Positions 16,992 to 25,561 of a stretch of DNA of 64,000 nt are shown here, piece by piece. A program made the position numbers and the translations under genes. The notes beneath the pieces were generated by a model, which searched no databases, had not been told where the DNA came from, and worked only from the letters and a program-made list of their open reading frames with translations. The stretch spans positions 2,604,001 to 2,668,000 of the forward strand of contig NZ_LT607752.1 of the NCBI RefSeq assembly GCF_900090265.1, in the 5' to 3' direction. The first letter of the stretch is position 1. Each line of letters opens with the position of its first letter. This stretch comes from Micromonospora rifamycinica. GTDB taxonomy: Bacteria; Actinomycetota; Actinomycetes; Mycobacteriales; Micromonosporaceae.

Positions 16992-17183
16992 ATGTCTCGT
17001 GGGAAGTGGTTCCATCGGCCGGTCGAACCTGTCGACGTCGTACAGCAGCTCAGGCCCCGGCCCGCGACCACGGCAGCCGGGCGGGACGCCACCGCCGGCA
17101 GCCCTCCGGCCGTGCCACGCCAACGGACCCCGGGCACCCGGAACGCTCGCAGGCCCAACCGGGGGCCCTGGCCGGATGCCTGA
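16992..17183 (+). CDS. Small hypothetical protein (63 aa)
   Basis: Not recognised. The frame starts MSRGKWFHRPVEPVDVVQQ and continues as a basic, Pro/Arg/Thr-rich tail. It overlaps the next gene by 8 nt, and that gene overlaps the third by 4, so the three look like one translated unit. The first 20 residues look protein-like; the tail is compositionally poor, so the true extent or even the reality of this gene is uncertain. No clear ribosome-binding site is seen. Confidence 0.45.
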   Translation: MSRGKWFHRPVEPVDVVQQLRPRPATTAAGRDATAGSPPAVPRQRTPGTRNARRPNRGPWPDA

Positions 17184-17382
17184 GCAGCGCCCCACCGAAC
17201 CGCCGTTCGCGGTGGTGATGGCCGGCTACGTCGTCGACTTCCACCATCGCCACACCTGCTCCCGGTGCCGACCGGACGGCTCCTGCGCACGCCTGGCCGA
17301 CGCGGGTGCGACGCTGCGCGCCTGGCGGGAGTGGCGGGTACGCCGGCAGCTACGCGCGCGGCAGCACCGGAACCTCCGGTGA
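17176..17382 (+). CDS. Small Cys/His-rich hypothetical protein (68 aa)
   Basis: Not recognised as a named family. The N-terminal half carries a metal-site-like cluster: HHRH at 24-27, then C28-x2-C31-x5-C37. An Arg-rich helix follows (LRAWREWRVRRQLRARQHR). This suggests a small zinc-binding protein that could bind nucleic acid, which is inference. The ATG overlaps the previous frame by 8 nt, and the stop overlaps the next start as GTGA. Confidence 0.65.
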   Translation: MPEQRPTEPPFAVVMAGYVVDFHHRHTCSRCRPDGSCARLADAGATLRAWREWRVRRQLRARQHRNLR

Positions 17383-17639
17383 AGGCCGGCGATCTGGTCT
17401 ACGTGACCCGGGCCGCCAGTGTACAGTTCCTCCGGCCCATCCGGTTCCGGGTGATCCGGGTGCTCGACTGGCCCACCTACGACGGCTGGGTCTGGCTGGA
17501 GGGTTACCAGGTGAACGCCGCCGGGGAGGCCGTCTCCCGGCGGCGGATCTTCGTGCAGCGGGCCGGGCTGACCGCGCCTCCTCCCGCCGTCCCGCCGCAG
17601 GCCGGTGGGAGGAGGTCGGCGGGACGGGTCAGGCGGTGA
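17379..17639 (+). CDS. Conserved hypothetical protein (86 aa)
   Basis: Not recognised by function. The sequence starts MKAGDLVYVTRAASVQFLRPIRFRVIRV, then DWPTYDGWVWLEGYQVNAAGEAV. It is a compact beta-rich pattern with conserved aromatic residues, resembling a small SH3-like or KOW-like barrel. It is coupled to the upstream gene by GTGA and overlaps the 3' end of the convergent MocR gene by 11 bp. It is the most protein-like member of the three-gene unit. Confidence 0.7.
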   Translation: MKAGDLVYVTRAASVQFLRPIRFRVIRVLDWPTYDGWVWLEGYQVNAAGEAVSRRRIFVQRAGLTAPPPAVPPQAGGRRSAGRVRR

Positions 17640-18969
17640 AGCCGAACGGGTCGGCGGGGCGGACCGCCGCCGCCAGCGCGTCAGCCAGCGGGACCAGGTC
17701 GGTGTCGTCGAGCGTGCTGACCGTGATCCGCACGGCGGGCGGGGCGCCGATCCGGTAGAGGCCGCCGGGGGCGACCGACCAACCGGCGTCACGCAGGGCG
17801 GTGACCGTAGCGGTCTCGTCTGGCACCGGCAGCCAGACGTTGATGCCGCTGCGGCCGTGCCCTGTCAGGCCACGCTCGGCGAGCGCGGCGAGCAGGCCGG
17901 ACCGGCGGCGGTCGTACGCCTCGGCGGCCCGGTGGACCAGGGCCGCGGTGGCCGGGTCGGACCAGAGCGACAGGACGAGTCGTTGCAGGACGGTGGAGAC
18001 CCAGCCCGCGCCCACCCTGGCCCGCCCGGCCACCCGGGAGACCGTCACCTCGTCACCGGCCAGCACCGCCAGCCGCAGGTCGGGACCGAAAGGCTTGCTC
18101 ACCGAACGGACGAACGCCCAGGTCGCCACGGCCCCGGCCAGCGCGTGCAGGGGCAGCCGGGACAGCTCGGCGGCGTGGTCGTCCTCGATCAGCAACAGGT
18201 CGGAGCGGCCGGCGAGCAGCGCCCGCAGCTCCCCGGCCCGCACGGCGGAGACGGCGGCACCGGTCGGGTTCTGCGCCCGGCTGGTGACCACCAGCGCCCG
18301 CACCCCCAGGGCCAGTGCGTCCCGGACCCCGGCGACGGTCGGCCCGTCGTCGTCGACCGGCACCCCGACCGGCCGCAGGCCGAGCGCGGCGACCAGGTCG
18401 AGCAGGTTGGCCCAGCCCGGGTCCTCCACCCCGACCGCGTCGCCGGGGCGCAGGTGGCCGGCGAGCAGCCGCTCGATGCCGTCGAGCGCTCCCCCGGTGA
18501 CGGTCAGCTCGTCGGCGGGCACCCCGTCGGCGGCGAGCCGGGAGCGGGCCGCCTCGGCCAGCGTGGGGTGCACACCGGTCGAGGCGTAGCCGGCGGGTGG
18601 GCCGATCCCGGTGGCGAGCGCCGCCAGGTGCGGGCCGAGGGGTGGGAGCAGCCGCAGGTCGGGCTGACCCTGGGACAGGTCGCGGGTGCCGGGGGCGGGT
18701 GCCGGCGGCCGGGCGGCCCGGCGGGTGGCCACCGGTGGCCGGGGCCGCACCCGGGTGCCGTGCCGGCCGGCGGTGGCGACCAGACCCCGTTGCCGCAGCT
18801 CCTGGTAGGCACGGGCGACGGTGGCCGGGCTGACCGCCAGCGCGGCGGCGAGCGAGCGGACCGGCGGCAACGCGGCACCGGCGGCGAGCGCACCGGTGCG
18901 GATGCCGGTTTCGACGCTCGCCGAAATCGCGGCGGACGTCGACCCGAGGATCTGATAATGTGCTGGCAC
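17629..18969 (-). CDS. MocR-family PLP-dependent transcriptional regulator
   Basis: MocR regulators fuse a GntR-type winged helix to an inactive aminotransferase-like PLP-sensing domain. Here (446 aa) the HTH spans about 5-72 (PPVRSLAAALAVSPATVARAYQELRQRGLV). A short Pro/Arg linker follows, then a type-I fold domain with the PLP lysine in SVSKPFGPDLR. The GTG at 18969 lies only 38 bp from the start of the divergent flavin-binding gene, so both promoters overlap and are probably controlled together. MocR proteins often regulate vitamin B6 or amino-acid genes; the target here is inferred from position. Confidence 0.88.
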   Translation of the reverse strand: MPAHYQILGSTSAAISASVETGIRTGALAAGAALPPVRSLAAALAVSPATVARAYQELRQRGLVATAGRHGTRVRPRPPVATRRAARPPAPAPGTRDLSQGQPDLRLLPPLGPHLAALATGIGPPAGYASTGVHPTLAEAARSRLAADGVPADELTVTGGALDGIERLLAGHLRPGDAVGVEDPGWANLLDLVAALGLRPVGVPVDDDGPTVAGVRDALALGVRALVVTSRAQNPTGAAVSAVRAGELRALLAGRSDLLLIEDDHAAELSRLPLHALAGAVATWAFVRSVSKPFGPDLRLAVLAGDEVTVSRVAGRARVGAGWVSTVLQRLVLSLWSDPATAALVHRAAEAYDRRRSGLLAALAERGLTGHGRSGINVWLPVPDETATVTALRDAGWSVAPGGLYRIGAPPAVRITVSTLDDTDLVPLADALAAAVRPADPFGFTA

Positions 18970-19007
18970 AGTTTGAGAATCGTACTAGAACAAAGGCGGG
19001 ATGTCAC

Positions 19008-19658
19008 ATGTACGCACCGACCGCGCGCACCACCGCCAGCCGCAGCCGGGACCGGATGAGCTACGACCGGGACGCCGCCCACGCGGTGCTCGACGAGGCG
19101 TACCACTGCGTGCTGGGGTTCGTGGTCGACGGTGCGCCCCGCCTGCTGCCGACCCTGCACGTCCGCGTCGACGACGTGCTCTACCTGCACGGGTCCACCG
19201 GCAGCCGGCCGCTGCTCGCCGCCCGGGGTGACGCCGGCCTGCCGGTCTGCGTGTCGGTGACCCTGCTCGACGGGCTGGTCTACGCCCGCTCGCAGTTCCA
19301 CCACAGCGCCAACTACCGCTCTGTCGTCGTGCACGGCACCGCCCACCTGGTCACCGGCGACGACGACAAGCGTGCGGCACTCACCGCGCTGGTGGAGAAG
19401 GTCGGGGCCGGGCGGGCCGCCGACAGCCGGCCGCCGTCCCGGCGGGAGCTGGCCGAGACGGCCGTCCTGGCCCTGCCCCTGCGCGAGGTGTCGGTGCGGT
19501 CCCGCACCGGCGGGGTCGGCGACGAGCCGGCCGACCTCGAGCTGCCGCACTGGGCCGGGGTGGTGCCGCTGCGGCTGACCGCCGGGGCACCCGAGCCGGC
19601 CGACGGGGTGGTCGCACCGGTCCCGCCCTACCTGCCCGTCCCCGGCCCGGTGGCGTGA
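19008..19658 (+). CDS. Pyridoxamine 5'-phosphate oxidase-family (flavin-binding) protein
   Basis: The 216-residue protein has the split beta-barrel seen in FMN-binding 'nitroimidazole resistance/PNPOx-like' proteins: YDRDAAHAVLDEAYHCVLGFV, then LPTLHVRVDDVLYLHGSTGSRPL, FHHSANYRSVVVHG and a C-terminal LPHWAGVVPLRL. The ATG at 19008 has aaaggcggg 7 nt upstream; earlier in-frame starts overlap the divergent gene. Divergence from a MocR regulator supports a flavin or vitamin-B6 related role, but true pyridoxamine-phosphate oxidase activity is unproven. Confidence 0.85.
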   Translation: MYAPTARTTASRSRDRMSYDRDAAHAVLDEAYHCVLGFVVDGAPRLLPTLHVRVDDVLYLHGSTGSRPLLAARGDAGLPVCVSVTLLDGLVYARSQFHHSANYRSVVVHGTAHLVTGDDDKRAALTALVEKVGAGRAADSRPPSRRELAETAVLALPLREVSVRSRTGGVGDEPADLELPHWAGVVPLRLTAGAPEPADGVVAPVPPYLPVPGPVA

Positions 19659-19852
19659 GCCGGGTGGAGGCGCACGGCCCGCCCCACCCGGCAGGGGGCC
19701 GGGGGCCGATCGAGGCGTACGGGCCGGCCCGGTGACCCGCCGGACGGCGGCTCCCGGCCGGGACACCGGGCCGCCCGCGACCACCGGGGAGTGGTCGAAC
19801 ACACAGCCCAGGCTGCGGAATCGGTTTCGCTTTCCGGCGTCGCCGGGCGAGT

Positions 19853-20518
19853 ATGACGGGCGTGCTGGGCATCACCGACATCTGGACGTACCTGTTGGGC
19901 ACCGTGGCGATCGTCCTGTTGCCGGGGCCCAACTCCCTCTTCGTGCTCTCCACCGCCGCCAAGCGGGGCGTCGCGGTCGGCTACCGGGCGGCCGCCGGGG
20001 TGTTCCTCGGCGACTCGGTGCTGATGATCCTCTCTGCCGCCGGGGTGGCCTCGCTGCTCAGGGCGTACCCGCCGCTCTTCCTCGTGATCCGGTACGCGGG
20101 CGCGGCCTACCTGGGATACGTCGGGTTGACCATGCTGCGCGCGGCCTGGCGGCGCTGGCGTGTGCGGCACGACCCGGCCGCACCGCGGTTGATCGACGCG
20201 GCCGAACCGGCGGCGCTGCGCAGCCCGTTCCGCAAGGCGCTGGTGATCAGCCTGCTCAACCCGAAGGCGATCCTCTTCTTCATCTCGTTCTTCATCCAGT
20301 TCGTCGACCCGGGCTACGCCTGGCCGGCGCTGTCGTTCCTGCTGCTCGGGTTGATCGCCCAGGTGACCAGCGTGCTCTACCTGACCGCGTTGATCTTCGC
20401 GGGCACCTTCCTGGCCACCCAGTTCCGGCAGCGGCAGCGGCTCGCCGCGGGAGCCACCACCGGTATCGCGGTACTCTTCCTGGGCTTCGGCGTCAAGCTC
20501 GCCACCGCGTCGATCTGA
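19853..20518 (+). CDS. LysE/RhtB-family amino-acid exporter
   Basis: This 221-residue membrane protein has about six hydrophobic segments and the family signatures LPGPNSLFVLSTAAKRG (near 23-39) and GAAYLGYVGLTMLRAAW. The second half contains SPFRKALVISLLNPKAILFFISFF, which is diagnostic of RhtB-type exporters. These proteins export amino acids or related metabolites; the exact substrate cannot be read. It stands alone and converges with spo0M. The 194 bp upstream hold no other feature. Confidence 0.9.
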   Translation: MTGVLGITDIWTYLLGTVAIVLLPGPNSLFVLSTAAKRGVAVGYRAAAGVFLGDSVLMILSAAGVASLLRAYPPLFLVIRYAGAAYLGYVGLTMLRAAWRRWRVRHDPAAPRLIDAAEPAALRSPFRKALVISLLNPKAILFFISFFIQFVDPGYAWPALSFLLLGLIAQVTSVLYLTALIFAGTFLATQFRQRQRLAAGATTGIAVLFLGFGVKLATASI

Positions 20519-20534
20519 CCGGCCACCCCGCAGG

Positions 20535-21452
20535 TCAGGTGCCGTCGCCACCGCCGACACCGCCGCCGCCACCGGTGCCGCCCAACCCGTAGCCGGGCCG
20601 CACCGGTTCGTCGGGCCGGCGGCTGACATGGGCCGACTCGGTGATCCGGGCCGACCAGTGCGCGTCCGAGGCCGCCGCCGCGTGCCGGTCGATCGCCGCG
20701 CGCAACCAGCCGTCGACCACGGACACCCAGTCCCGTCGCCCGTCGTCGGTGTGCCAGATCCGGAACCGGCTGATGCTCTGGTGGCTGATCCCGGTCAGTG
20801 AGAGACGCCGGTCCAGCCAGAGCAGCGCCTCCAGGCCGGCGGAATTGGTCACGAAGATCAGCTCCAGCTCGGTGATCGGGCCGGCGTACAGCGGGCCGAC
20901 CCAGTAGCCGAGGCGCTGGTGCACCGGCAGGCTCTGCGCGACCCCCGGCAGCCGGCTGGACACCAGGCCCGCCTGCCGCAGCACGAACCCGAGCGTGTCC
21001 AGCGCCGCCAGCACCTGCTGCTGGGTGGGGAGCGGATGCACGAAGATCGGCACCAGCGGCCCCTGTTCCAGCTCCGGGTCCACCGACACCTCGGTACGCA
21101 GCGCGGTGCGCAGGCTCATCAACGGCACCCCGCCGAAGATCGTCACCGGGGTCTCCCACGGCAGCGGCACCGCGAAGTCGATGGCCCGCCGTCGCCCGGC
21201 CGGTACGACGAACCGGCCCCCCACCGGCACCTGGTGGTACTGCACGAGCCGGCGGGGCGCACGCGGGTCCTCCGGTTCGGCGGTGGCCACCAGACCGAGG
21301 CGCACGTGCCGGATCGGCACGTCCTGCGACCCGGCGCTGAGCATCACCCGCCCCGGCAGCCGCAGGCCCGGCCGGGTGCTCGGATTGGTCAGCGTGGTGC
21401 TCACCGACAGTCCGGTCGCCCCGGACTCCCGGGACACGCCGGTCAACCGCAT
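20535..21452 (-). CDS. spo0M: Spo0M-family (sporulation-control/arrestin-fold) protein
   Basis: Spo0M proteins have an arrestin-like double beta-sandwich and affect sporulation and cell division by an unclear mechanism. The 305-residue protein shows the Spo0M N-terminal pattern: VSTTLTNPSTRPG, LPGRVMLSAGSQDVPIRHVRLGLV, then FAVPLPWETPVT. A C-terminal Gly-rich tail follows (GLGGTGGGGGVGGGDG). The start at 21452 is preceded by ggggaggtggcg. Longer upstream frames run into 20-bp repeats and are not used. It converges with the exporter gene 16 bp away. Confidence 0.82.
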   Translation of the reverse strand: MRLTGVSRESGATGLSVSTTLTNPSTRPGLRLPGRVMLSAGSQDVPIRHVRLGLVATAEPEDPRAPRRLVQYHQVPVGGRFVVPAGRRRAIDFAVPLPWETPVTIFGGVPLMSLRTALRTEVSVDPELEQGPLVPIFVHPLPTQQQVLAALDTLGFVLRQAGLVSSRLPGVAQSLPVHQRLGYWVGPLYAGPITELELIFVTNSAGLEALLWLDRRLSLTGISHQSISRFRIWHTDDGRRDWVSVVDGWLRAAIDRHAAAASDAHWSARITESAHVSRRPDEPVRPGYGLGGTGGGGGVGGGDGT

Positions 21453-21510
21453 CGCCGCCACCTCCCCCGCGCTCCCCCTCACCGCCCCGGCTCGACCCGA
21501 CCTGACCCGA

Positions 21511-21550
21511 GCCGCCCCGCCCTGAGCCGACCCGCCCCGCCCTGAGCCGA
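21511..21550. repeat. 20-bp direct repeat upstream of spo0M
   Basis: Two 20-bp units (21511-21530, 21531-21550) differ only in the first base and share ccgccccgccctgagccga. They lie in the spo0M leader. The gap 21453-21784 also holds the hairpin at 21697-21741 and no gene. Confidence 0.7.
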
Positions 21551-21696
21551 CAGCAGATGGCCCCTGAGACCGGCCCGGCAGGTGGCGGTTTCCCCCTGAC
21601 CGGCCGGGCACTCCTCGACCACCCCGCCGGGAAAGCCCCCGACCCGGCCCGGGAACTGGCCCGGGCCGGGTCGAGGTTCGTTGATCGGCTCTGTCG

Positions 21697-21741
21697 GCCG
21701 ATGTAGCGGTGTCCACCACACCTCGATACCGCTACATCGGC
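21697..21741. repeat. Long intergenic hairpin 3
   Basis: Perfect 14-bp arms (21697-21710 gccgatgtagcggt and its complement at 21728-21741) enclose a 17-nt loop. The sequence ttgatc occurs just outside both arms (21681 and 21751). It lies downstream of the CNNM genes and upstream of spo0M, both on the minus strand, so it could end the CNNM transcript. Confidence 0.75.
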
Positions 21742-21784
21742 TCAGCTGTGTTGATCTTCCGCAGGTCCACCGGCAGCTGCGGTG

Positions 21785-22849
21785 TCAGCGCAGGCGGCGG
21801 CCCCGGGGGATCGGGTCGGTCTCGTCGTCGAACTCCCCGATGACCTCTTCGAGGAGGTCCTCCAGGGCCACGAAACCGATCGGCCGGGTCGGGCCGCCAC
21901 CGTTGCGGACCAACGCCAGCTGGGCCTGGTCGGCCCGCATCGCGGCGACCGCCTCGGTGACCGAGGAGGTGGCCGGCAGGGTGAACGACCGGGTCATCAG
22001 CTCGGCGGCGGTGGCCGTCCGGCCGGTGGTGACCGCCCGGACCGCCTCCCGTACGTGCACCAGCCCGCACACCTCGCCGCCACCGTCCAGGACGGCGAGC
22101 CGGGACCGGCCGCTGTCCCGGCTGACCTGTTCGATCCGTTCGGCGGTGTCGTCCCGGCGGACCGTGACGATCCGGTCGAAGGGCTCCATCACCTGGGCCA
22201 CGGTGGTCTCCTGCAACTCCAGCATGCTGGTCAGCATCTGGTGCTGCTCGGCACCGAGCAGGCCGTGCTCGCGGGACTGCTCCAGCAGGATGCGCAGCTC
22301 GTCCGGGCCGTGGACCTGGGCGAGCTGGTCCTGCTGCTGCACCCCGACCAGCCGCAGCATCGCGTTGGCCAGGGCGTTGAGCAGGGACAGCACCGGCCGG
22401 GCGACCCGGGCGAAGGCCCGGAACGGCAGCGCCAGCAGCGTCGCCGAGCGCTCGGCGTCGGTGATCGCCCACGACTTGGGGGCCATCTCGCCGACCACCA
22501 GGTGCAGGAACGTCACCAGCCCCAACGCGAAGATCAACGCGACGACGTGACTGGCCGCCTCGGGCAGACCGACGGTGTGCAGCAGCGGGCTGATCAGGTG
22601 CTCGATCGCCGGTTCGGCCAGCGCGCCCAGACCCAGCGTGCACAGGGTGATGCCGAGCTGCGCCCCGGCCAGCATCAGGGACAGCTCGCGTACCCCGTCC
22701 AGCGCGGCGCGGGCGGCCCGGCTGCCCGAGGCGGCGGTCTGTTCCAACCGGTAACGCTTGGCCGCCACCAGGGCGAACTCGGCGGCCACGAAGAAGCCGT
22801 TGAAGGCGAGCAGCAGCACTGACACGAGCAGTGCGACGACGGGGCTCAC
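21785..22849 (-). CDS. CNNM/CorC-family transporter (HlyC/CorC, short form)
   Basis: This 354-residue protein has an N-terminal DUF21/CNNM membrane domain with about four helices (about 1-135), including FFVAAEFALVAAKRYRL and VVGEMAPKSWAI. A CBS-domain pair follows (TVAQVMEPFDRIVTV; TAAELMTRSFTLP; IGFVALEDLLEEVIGEF). It ends shortly after the second CBS, without the extra CorC_HlyC domain its partner has. CNNM proteins are linked to Mg2+ or Na+ handling. The GTG start overlaps the upstream gene's stop by 4 nt, so the two paralogues are coupled and may heterodimerise. Confidence 0.9.
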   Translation of the reverse strand: MSPVVALLVSVLLLAFNGFFVAAEFALVAAKRYRLEQTAASGSRAARAALDGVRELSLMLAGAQLGITLCTLGLGALAEPAIEHLISPLLHTVGLPEAASHVVALIFALGLVTFLHLVVGEMAPKSWAITDAERSATLLALPFRAFARVARPVLSLLNALANAMLRLVGVQQQDQLAQVHGPDELRILLEQSREHGLLGAEQHQMLTSMLELQETTVAQVMEPFDRIVTVRRDDTAERIEQVSRDSGRSRLAVLDGGGEVCGLVHVREAVRAVTTGRTATAAELMTRSFTLPATSSVTEAVAAMRADQAQLALVRNGGGPTRPIGFVALEDLLEEVIGEFDDETDPIPRGRRLR

Positions 22850-24231
22850 GACCGGTCCTCCCCGCTGCGGGCAGTGCTCAGATCCGTGCCTGCGCCCTGG
22901 TCACCGGCGATGGTGAGGCGGACGGAGTCGGCCACGTGCCGGTCCACCGCAAGCACCTCGACCAGCGCCTTCGGCCGCTCCACCGGTTCCTCGCCGTCGG
23001 CCGCCAGGGTGATCTCCAGCCGGTCCCCCACCTGGGGCACCCGGCCCAGCTCCCGCATGACCAGCCCGGAGAGGGTGTCGTACTCGGGGGCCTCGGGCAG
23101 CGAGATGCCGGTGCTGTCGGCCACCTCGTCGATCCGCCAGCGGGCCGGCACCACCCAGGAGCCGTCGTCCTGGCGGGCCGGGGCGCGCTCGGGCGGGTCG
23201 TCCTCGTCGCGGATCGGCCCGACCAGCTCCTCGGCGATGTCCTCCAGCGTGATCACACCGGCGAAGCCGCCGTACTCGTCGACCACGCAGGCGAGCTGCC
23301 GGTGCCCGGACCGCAGCCGGTCCAGCACCGTGGGCAGCGGCAACGTCTCGGGCACCAGCAGCGGCGGCACGGCCACCGCGCTGACCGGGGTGGTGGCCCG
23401 CTCCGCCGGGGGGACGCCGAGCACGTCGGCGATGCCGATCACGCCGACCAGGTCGTCGACGCCGTCGGCACCGCGTACCGGGAACCGGGAGTGGCCGGTG
23501 TCGAGCAGCTCGACCACCCGGCTGACCGGCTCGTGCGACCGGACGGTGTCCACGTCGACCCGGGGGACCATGGCCTCCCCGGCGGTCAGCCCCCGGAAGT
23601 CGAGACCCCGGTCGAGCAGGTCGGACATCTCGGCGTCGAGGTGCCCCTCCTCCCGGGACTCGGCGATGATCTGCTCCAGGTCGGCGGGGGTGGCGCCGCT
23701 GGGCAGCTCCTCGATCGGCTCGATGCCGACCCGGCGCAACAGCCGGACGGCGGCCCGGTCGAAGAGCGTGATCAGCGGCCCGGCGATCTTCAGGTAGATC
23801 AGGGTGGACCGGCTCAGCGCCCGGGCCAGCGCCTCGGGCCGGGCGATGGCCAGGTTCTTCGGGGCCAGCTCACCCAGGACCATCTGCACCACGGTGGCGA
23901 TGATCAGGGCCAGTGCCACCGACAACGGCAGGCTGACGCCGGTGCCGACGCCGGCCCCGCCGAGCAGCTCGGCCAGCCCGGCTCCCAGGTAGGGCTCGGC
24001 GGCGTAGCCGACCAGCAGGGCGGTCACCGTGATGCCGAGCTGCGCTCCGGAGAGCATGAACGACAGCCGGCCGGTGACCTGCAGGGCGCGGGCCGCCTTG
24101 GCGTCGCCGTCGTCGGCGAGCTGCTTGAGCTTGCCCCGGTCGACGGCGACGTAGCCGAACTCCTGGGCCACGAAGTAGCCGGTGGCGGCGGTGAGGACGA
24201 TGATGAGTGCGAGGCCGACGACGATCAACAC
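22846..24231 (-). CDS. CNNM/CorC-family transporter (long form)
   Basis: The 461-residue paralogue of the downstream gene. It has a DUF21 membrane domain (FVAQEFGYVAVDRGKL, VLGELAPKNLAIARPE), two CBS domains (AMVPRVDVDTV; FAGVITLEDIAEELVGPI) and a C-terminal CorC_HlyC domain from about 355 (WVVPARWRIDEVADSTGISLPE). The GTG at 24231 begins with a membrane helix. It lies 156 bp after mrpG on the same strand, so ion-homeostasis genes may be read together. Mg2+ or Na+ transport is a family-based inference. Confidence 0.9.
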   Translation of the reverse strand: MLIVVGLALIIVLTAATGYFVAQEFGYVAVDRGKLKQLADDGDAKAARALQVTGRLSFMLSGAQLGITVTALLVGYAAEPYLGAGLAELLGGAGVGTGVSLPLSVALALIIATVVQMVLGELAPKNLAIARPEALARALSRSTLIYLKIAGPLITLFDRAAVRLLRRVGIEPIEELPSGATPADLEQIIAESREEGHLDAEMSDLLDRGLDFRGLTAGEAMVPRVDVDTVRSHEPVSRVVELLDTGHSRFPVRGADGVDDLVGVIGIADVLGVPPAERATTPVSAVAVPPLLVPETLPLPTVLDRLRSGHRQLACVVDEYGGFAGVITLEDIAEELVGPIRDEDDPPERAPARQDDGSWVVPARWRIDEVADSTGISLPEAPEYDTLSGLVMRELGRVPQVGDRLEITLAADGEEPVERPKALVEVLAVDRHVADSVRLTIAGDQGAGTDLSTARSGEDRS

Positions 24232-24387
24232 GGGTCGCTCAGGGCTCCCGTGGACGTCGGGGCGGGGGATCGCCGGGCACGACCCGGCTGGCTACTGCTG
24301 CCCTCCTGGGCAGAGGAGTCGATCATTCCGCCATGATATCCGCGCTGACTGCGAGCCCGCTGAGGGTGGGCCTAATGTGCCCGCCCG

Positions 24388-24741
24388 TCACCGCCGGCCC
24401 TGGGGTCCGGGTTCGGCCAGCTCGTCGACGTCGAGCAGGCCGCGGTCGACCCGGCCCGACCGGTAGGCGGCCCGGCCGATCATCTGGGCGGCCACCGGCG
24501 CGGTGGCCAGCTGGAAGACCCCGACCAGGACGATCATGCCCAGGTCGGCGGCGGTACGCAGCCGCAGCGCCAGCCCGACCAGCAACAGCAGCACCCCCAG
24601 CACCTGGGGTTTCGTGGCGGCGTGCATCCGGTCCAGCACGTCCGGGAAGCGCAGCACGCCGATCCCGGCGGCGAGGCTGAGCAGCGCCCCGCAGACCAGG
24701 GCGACGGCGGCCAGCCAGTCGAGTGCCGTACCCACGCTCAC
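24388..24741 (-). CDS. mrpG: Mrp-type Na+/H+ antiporter subunit G
   Basis: A small membrane subunit (117 aa) with three helices, recognisable by AAGIGVLRFPDVLDRMHAATKPQVLGVLLL. It is the last gene of the Mrp operon and overlaps mrpF by a GTGA. The basic/acidic tail (YRSGRVDRGLLDVDELAEPG) is cytoplasmic. Mrp complexes exchange Na+ for H+ and need all subunits; the full set is present here. Confidence 0.93.
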   Translation of the reverse strand: MSVGTALDWLAAVALVCGALLSLAAGIGVLRFPDVLDRMHAATKPQVLGVLLLLVGLALRLRTAADLGMIVLVGVFQLATAPVAAQMIGRAAYRSGRVDRGLLDVDELAEPGPQGRR

Positions 24742-25001
24742 GACTCCTCCCGGGCGGCGAAGCGGACCAGGGCGACGGAGCCGACGAAGCCGAGCAGGGA
24801 GAGCACCACCAGCACCGGCAGGGTGGTGGCGTGCCGGTTGACCGCCGCCTCCGCGCCGACCGCGCCGAGCATGGTGGCGAGCAGCAGGTCGGCGGCGATG
24901 ACCCGGTCCAGCAGCGACGGACCCCGGTAGATCCGGGCCAGGGCCAGCAGGGCGGTGACCGACAGCAGGACGGTCAGGACGACGGCGAGGACGACGGTCA
25001 C
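24738..25001 (-). CDS. mrpF: Mrp-type Na+/H+ antiporter subunit F
   Basis: An 87-residue subunit with three membrane helices and the MrpF mark RIYRGPSLLDRVIAADLL. The GTG start overlaps the mrpE stop, and its own stop overlaps mrpG, both by 4 nt. Length is normal for the family. Confidence 0.93.
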   Translation of the reverse strand: MTVVLAVVLTVLLSVTALLALARIYRGPSLLDRVIAADLLLATMLGAVGAEAAVNRHATTLPVLVVLSLLGFVGSVALVRFAAREES

Positions 25002-25561
25002 GGTGCCTCCGTGGGTGCGGTGCTGAGGTGGCGCAGTTCGGCGTCGGAGCCGACGGCCCGGACGATCCGTTCCTCGACGGCCAGGACCCGGTCCCGGCTG
25101 TCGGTCAGGTCGGCCGGGGACCGTACGTCGAGCACGTGGACGTAGAGGACGCCCGCGTCCCGGTCCACCTCGACGATCAGGGTGCCCGGCACCAGGGAGA
25201 GCAGCTCGGCGGTGAGCGCCAGGTTGAGGTCGGTGCGGACCCGCAGGGTCACCCCGATGATCGCCCCGCGCGGGCGGAAACCGGGACGTACCGCGATGGC
25301 GGCGACGTGGATGCTGGCGCTGACCAGTTCGACGACGAAGACACCGGCGAGGGTCAGCAGCGCCCGGGGGCGCAGCCGGCCGCCGAAGGAGACCGGCGGG
25401 AGGGGGAAGAACAGCAGCACCGCCCCGCCGACGAGCAGGCCGGTGAGGACGTTGGCCGGGGAGAAGTGCCCCCACAGCAGGTTCCAGACCACGACCAGCC
25501 AGCCGAGGGCGATGAGCTGGTCGCGGCGGCGTCCGCTGCGCGGCGGCGACGAGCCGGTCAC
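24998..25561 (-). CDS. mrpE: Mrp-type Na+/H+ antiporter subunit E
   Basis: The 187-residue subunit E has two or three N-terminal helices (WLVVVWNLLWGHFSPANVLTG) and a soluble domain with SLVPGTLIVEVDRDAGVLYVHVLD, a typical MrpE pattern. The GTG at 25561 was taken because it overlaps the mrpD stop (GTGA) like the other junctions; the long upstream extension is a shadow of mrpD. Confidence 0.92.
   Translation of the reverse strand: MTGSSPPRSGRRRDQLIALGWLVVVWNLLWGHFSPANVLTGLLVGGAVLLFFPLPPVSFGGRLRPRALLTLAGVFVVELVSASIHVAAIAVRPGFRPRGAIIGVTLRVRTDLNLALTAELLSLVPGTLIVEVDRDAGVLYVHVLDVRSPADLTDSRDRVLAVEERIVRAVGSDAELRHLSTAPTEAP

Noticed and set aside
16668..17639. Integrated element with attachment sites
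   Set aside because: Only an excisionase-like regulator is present; no integrase, tRNA target or direct-repeat att sites were found.
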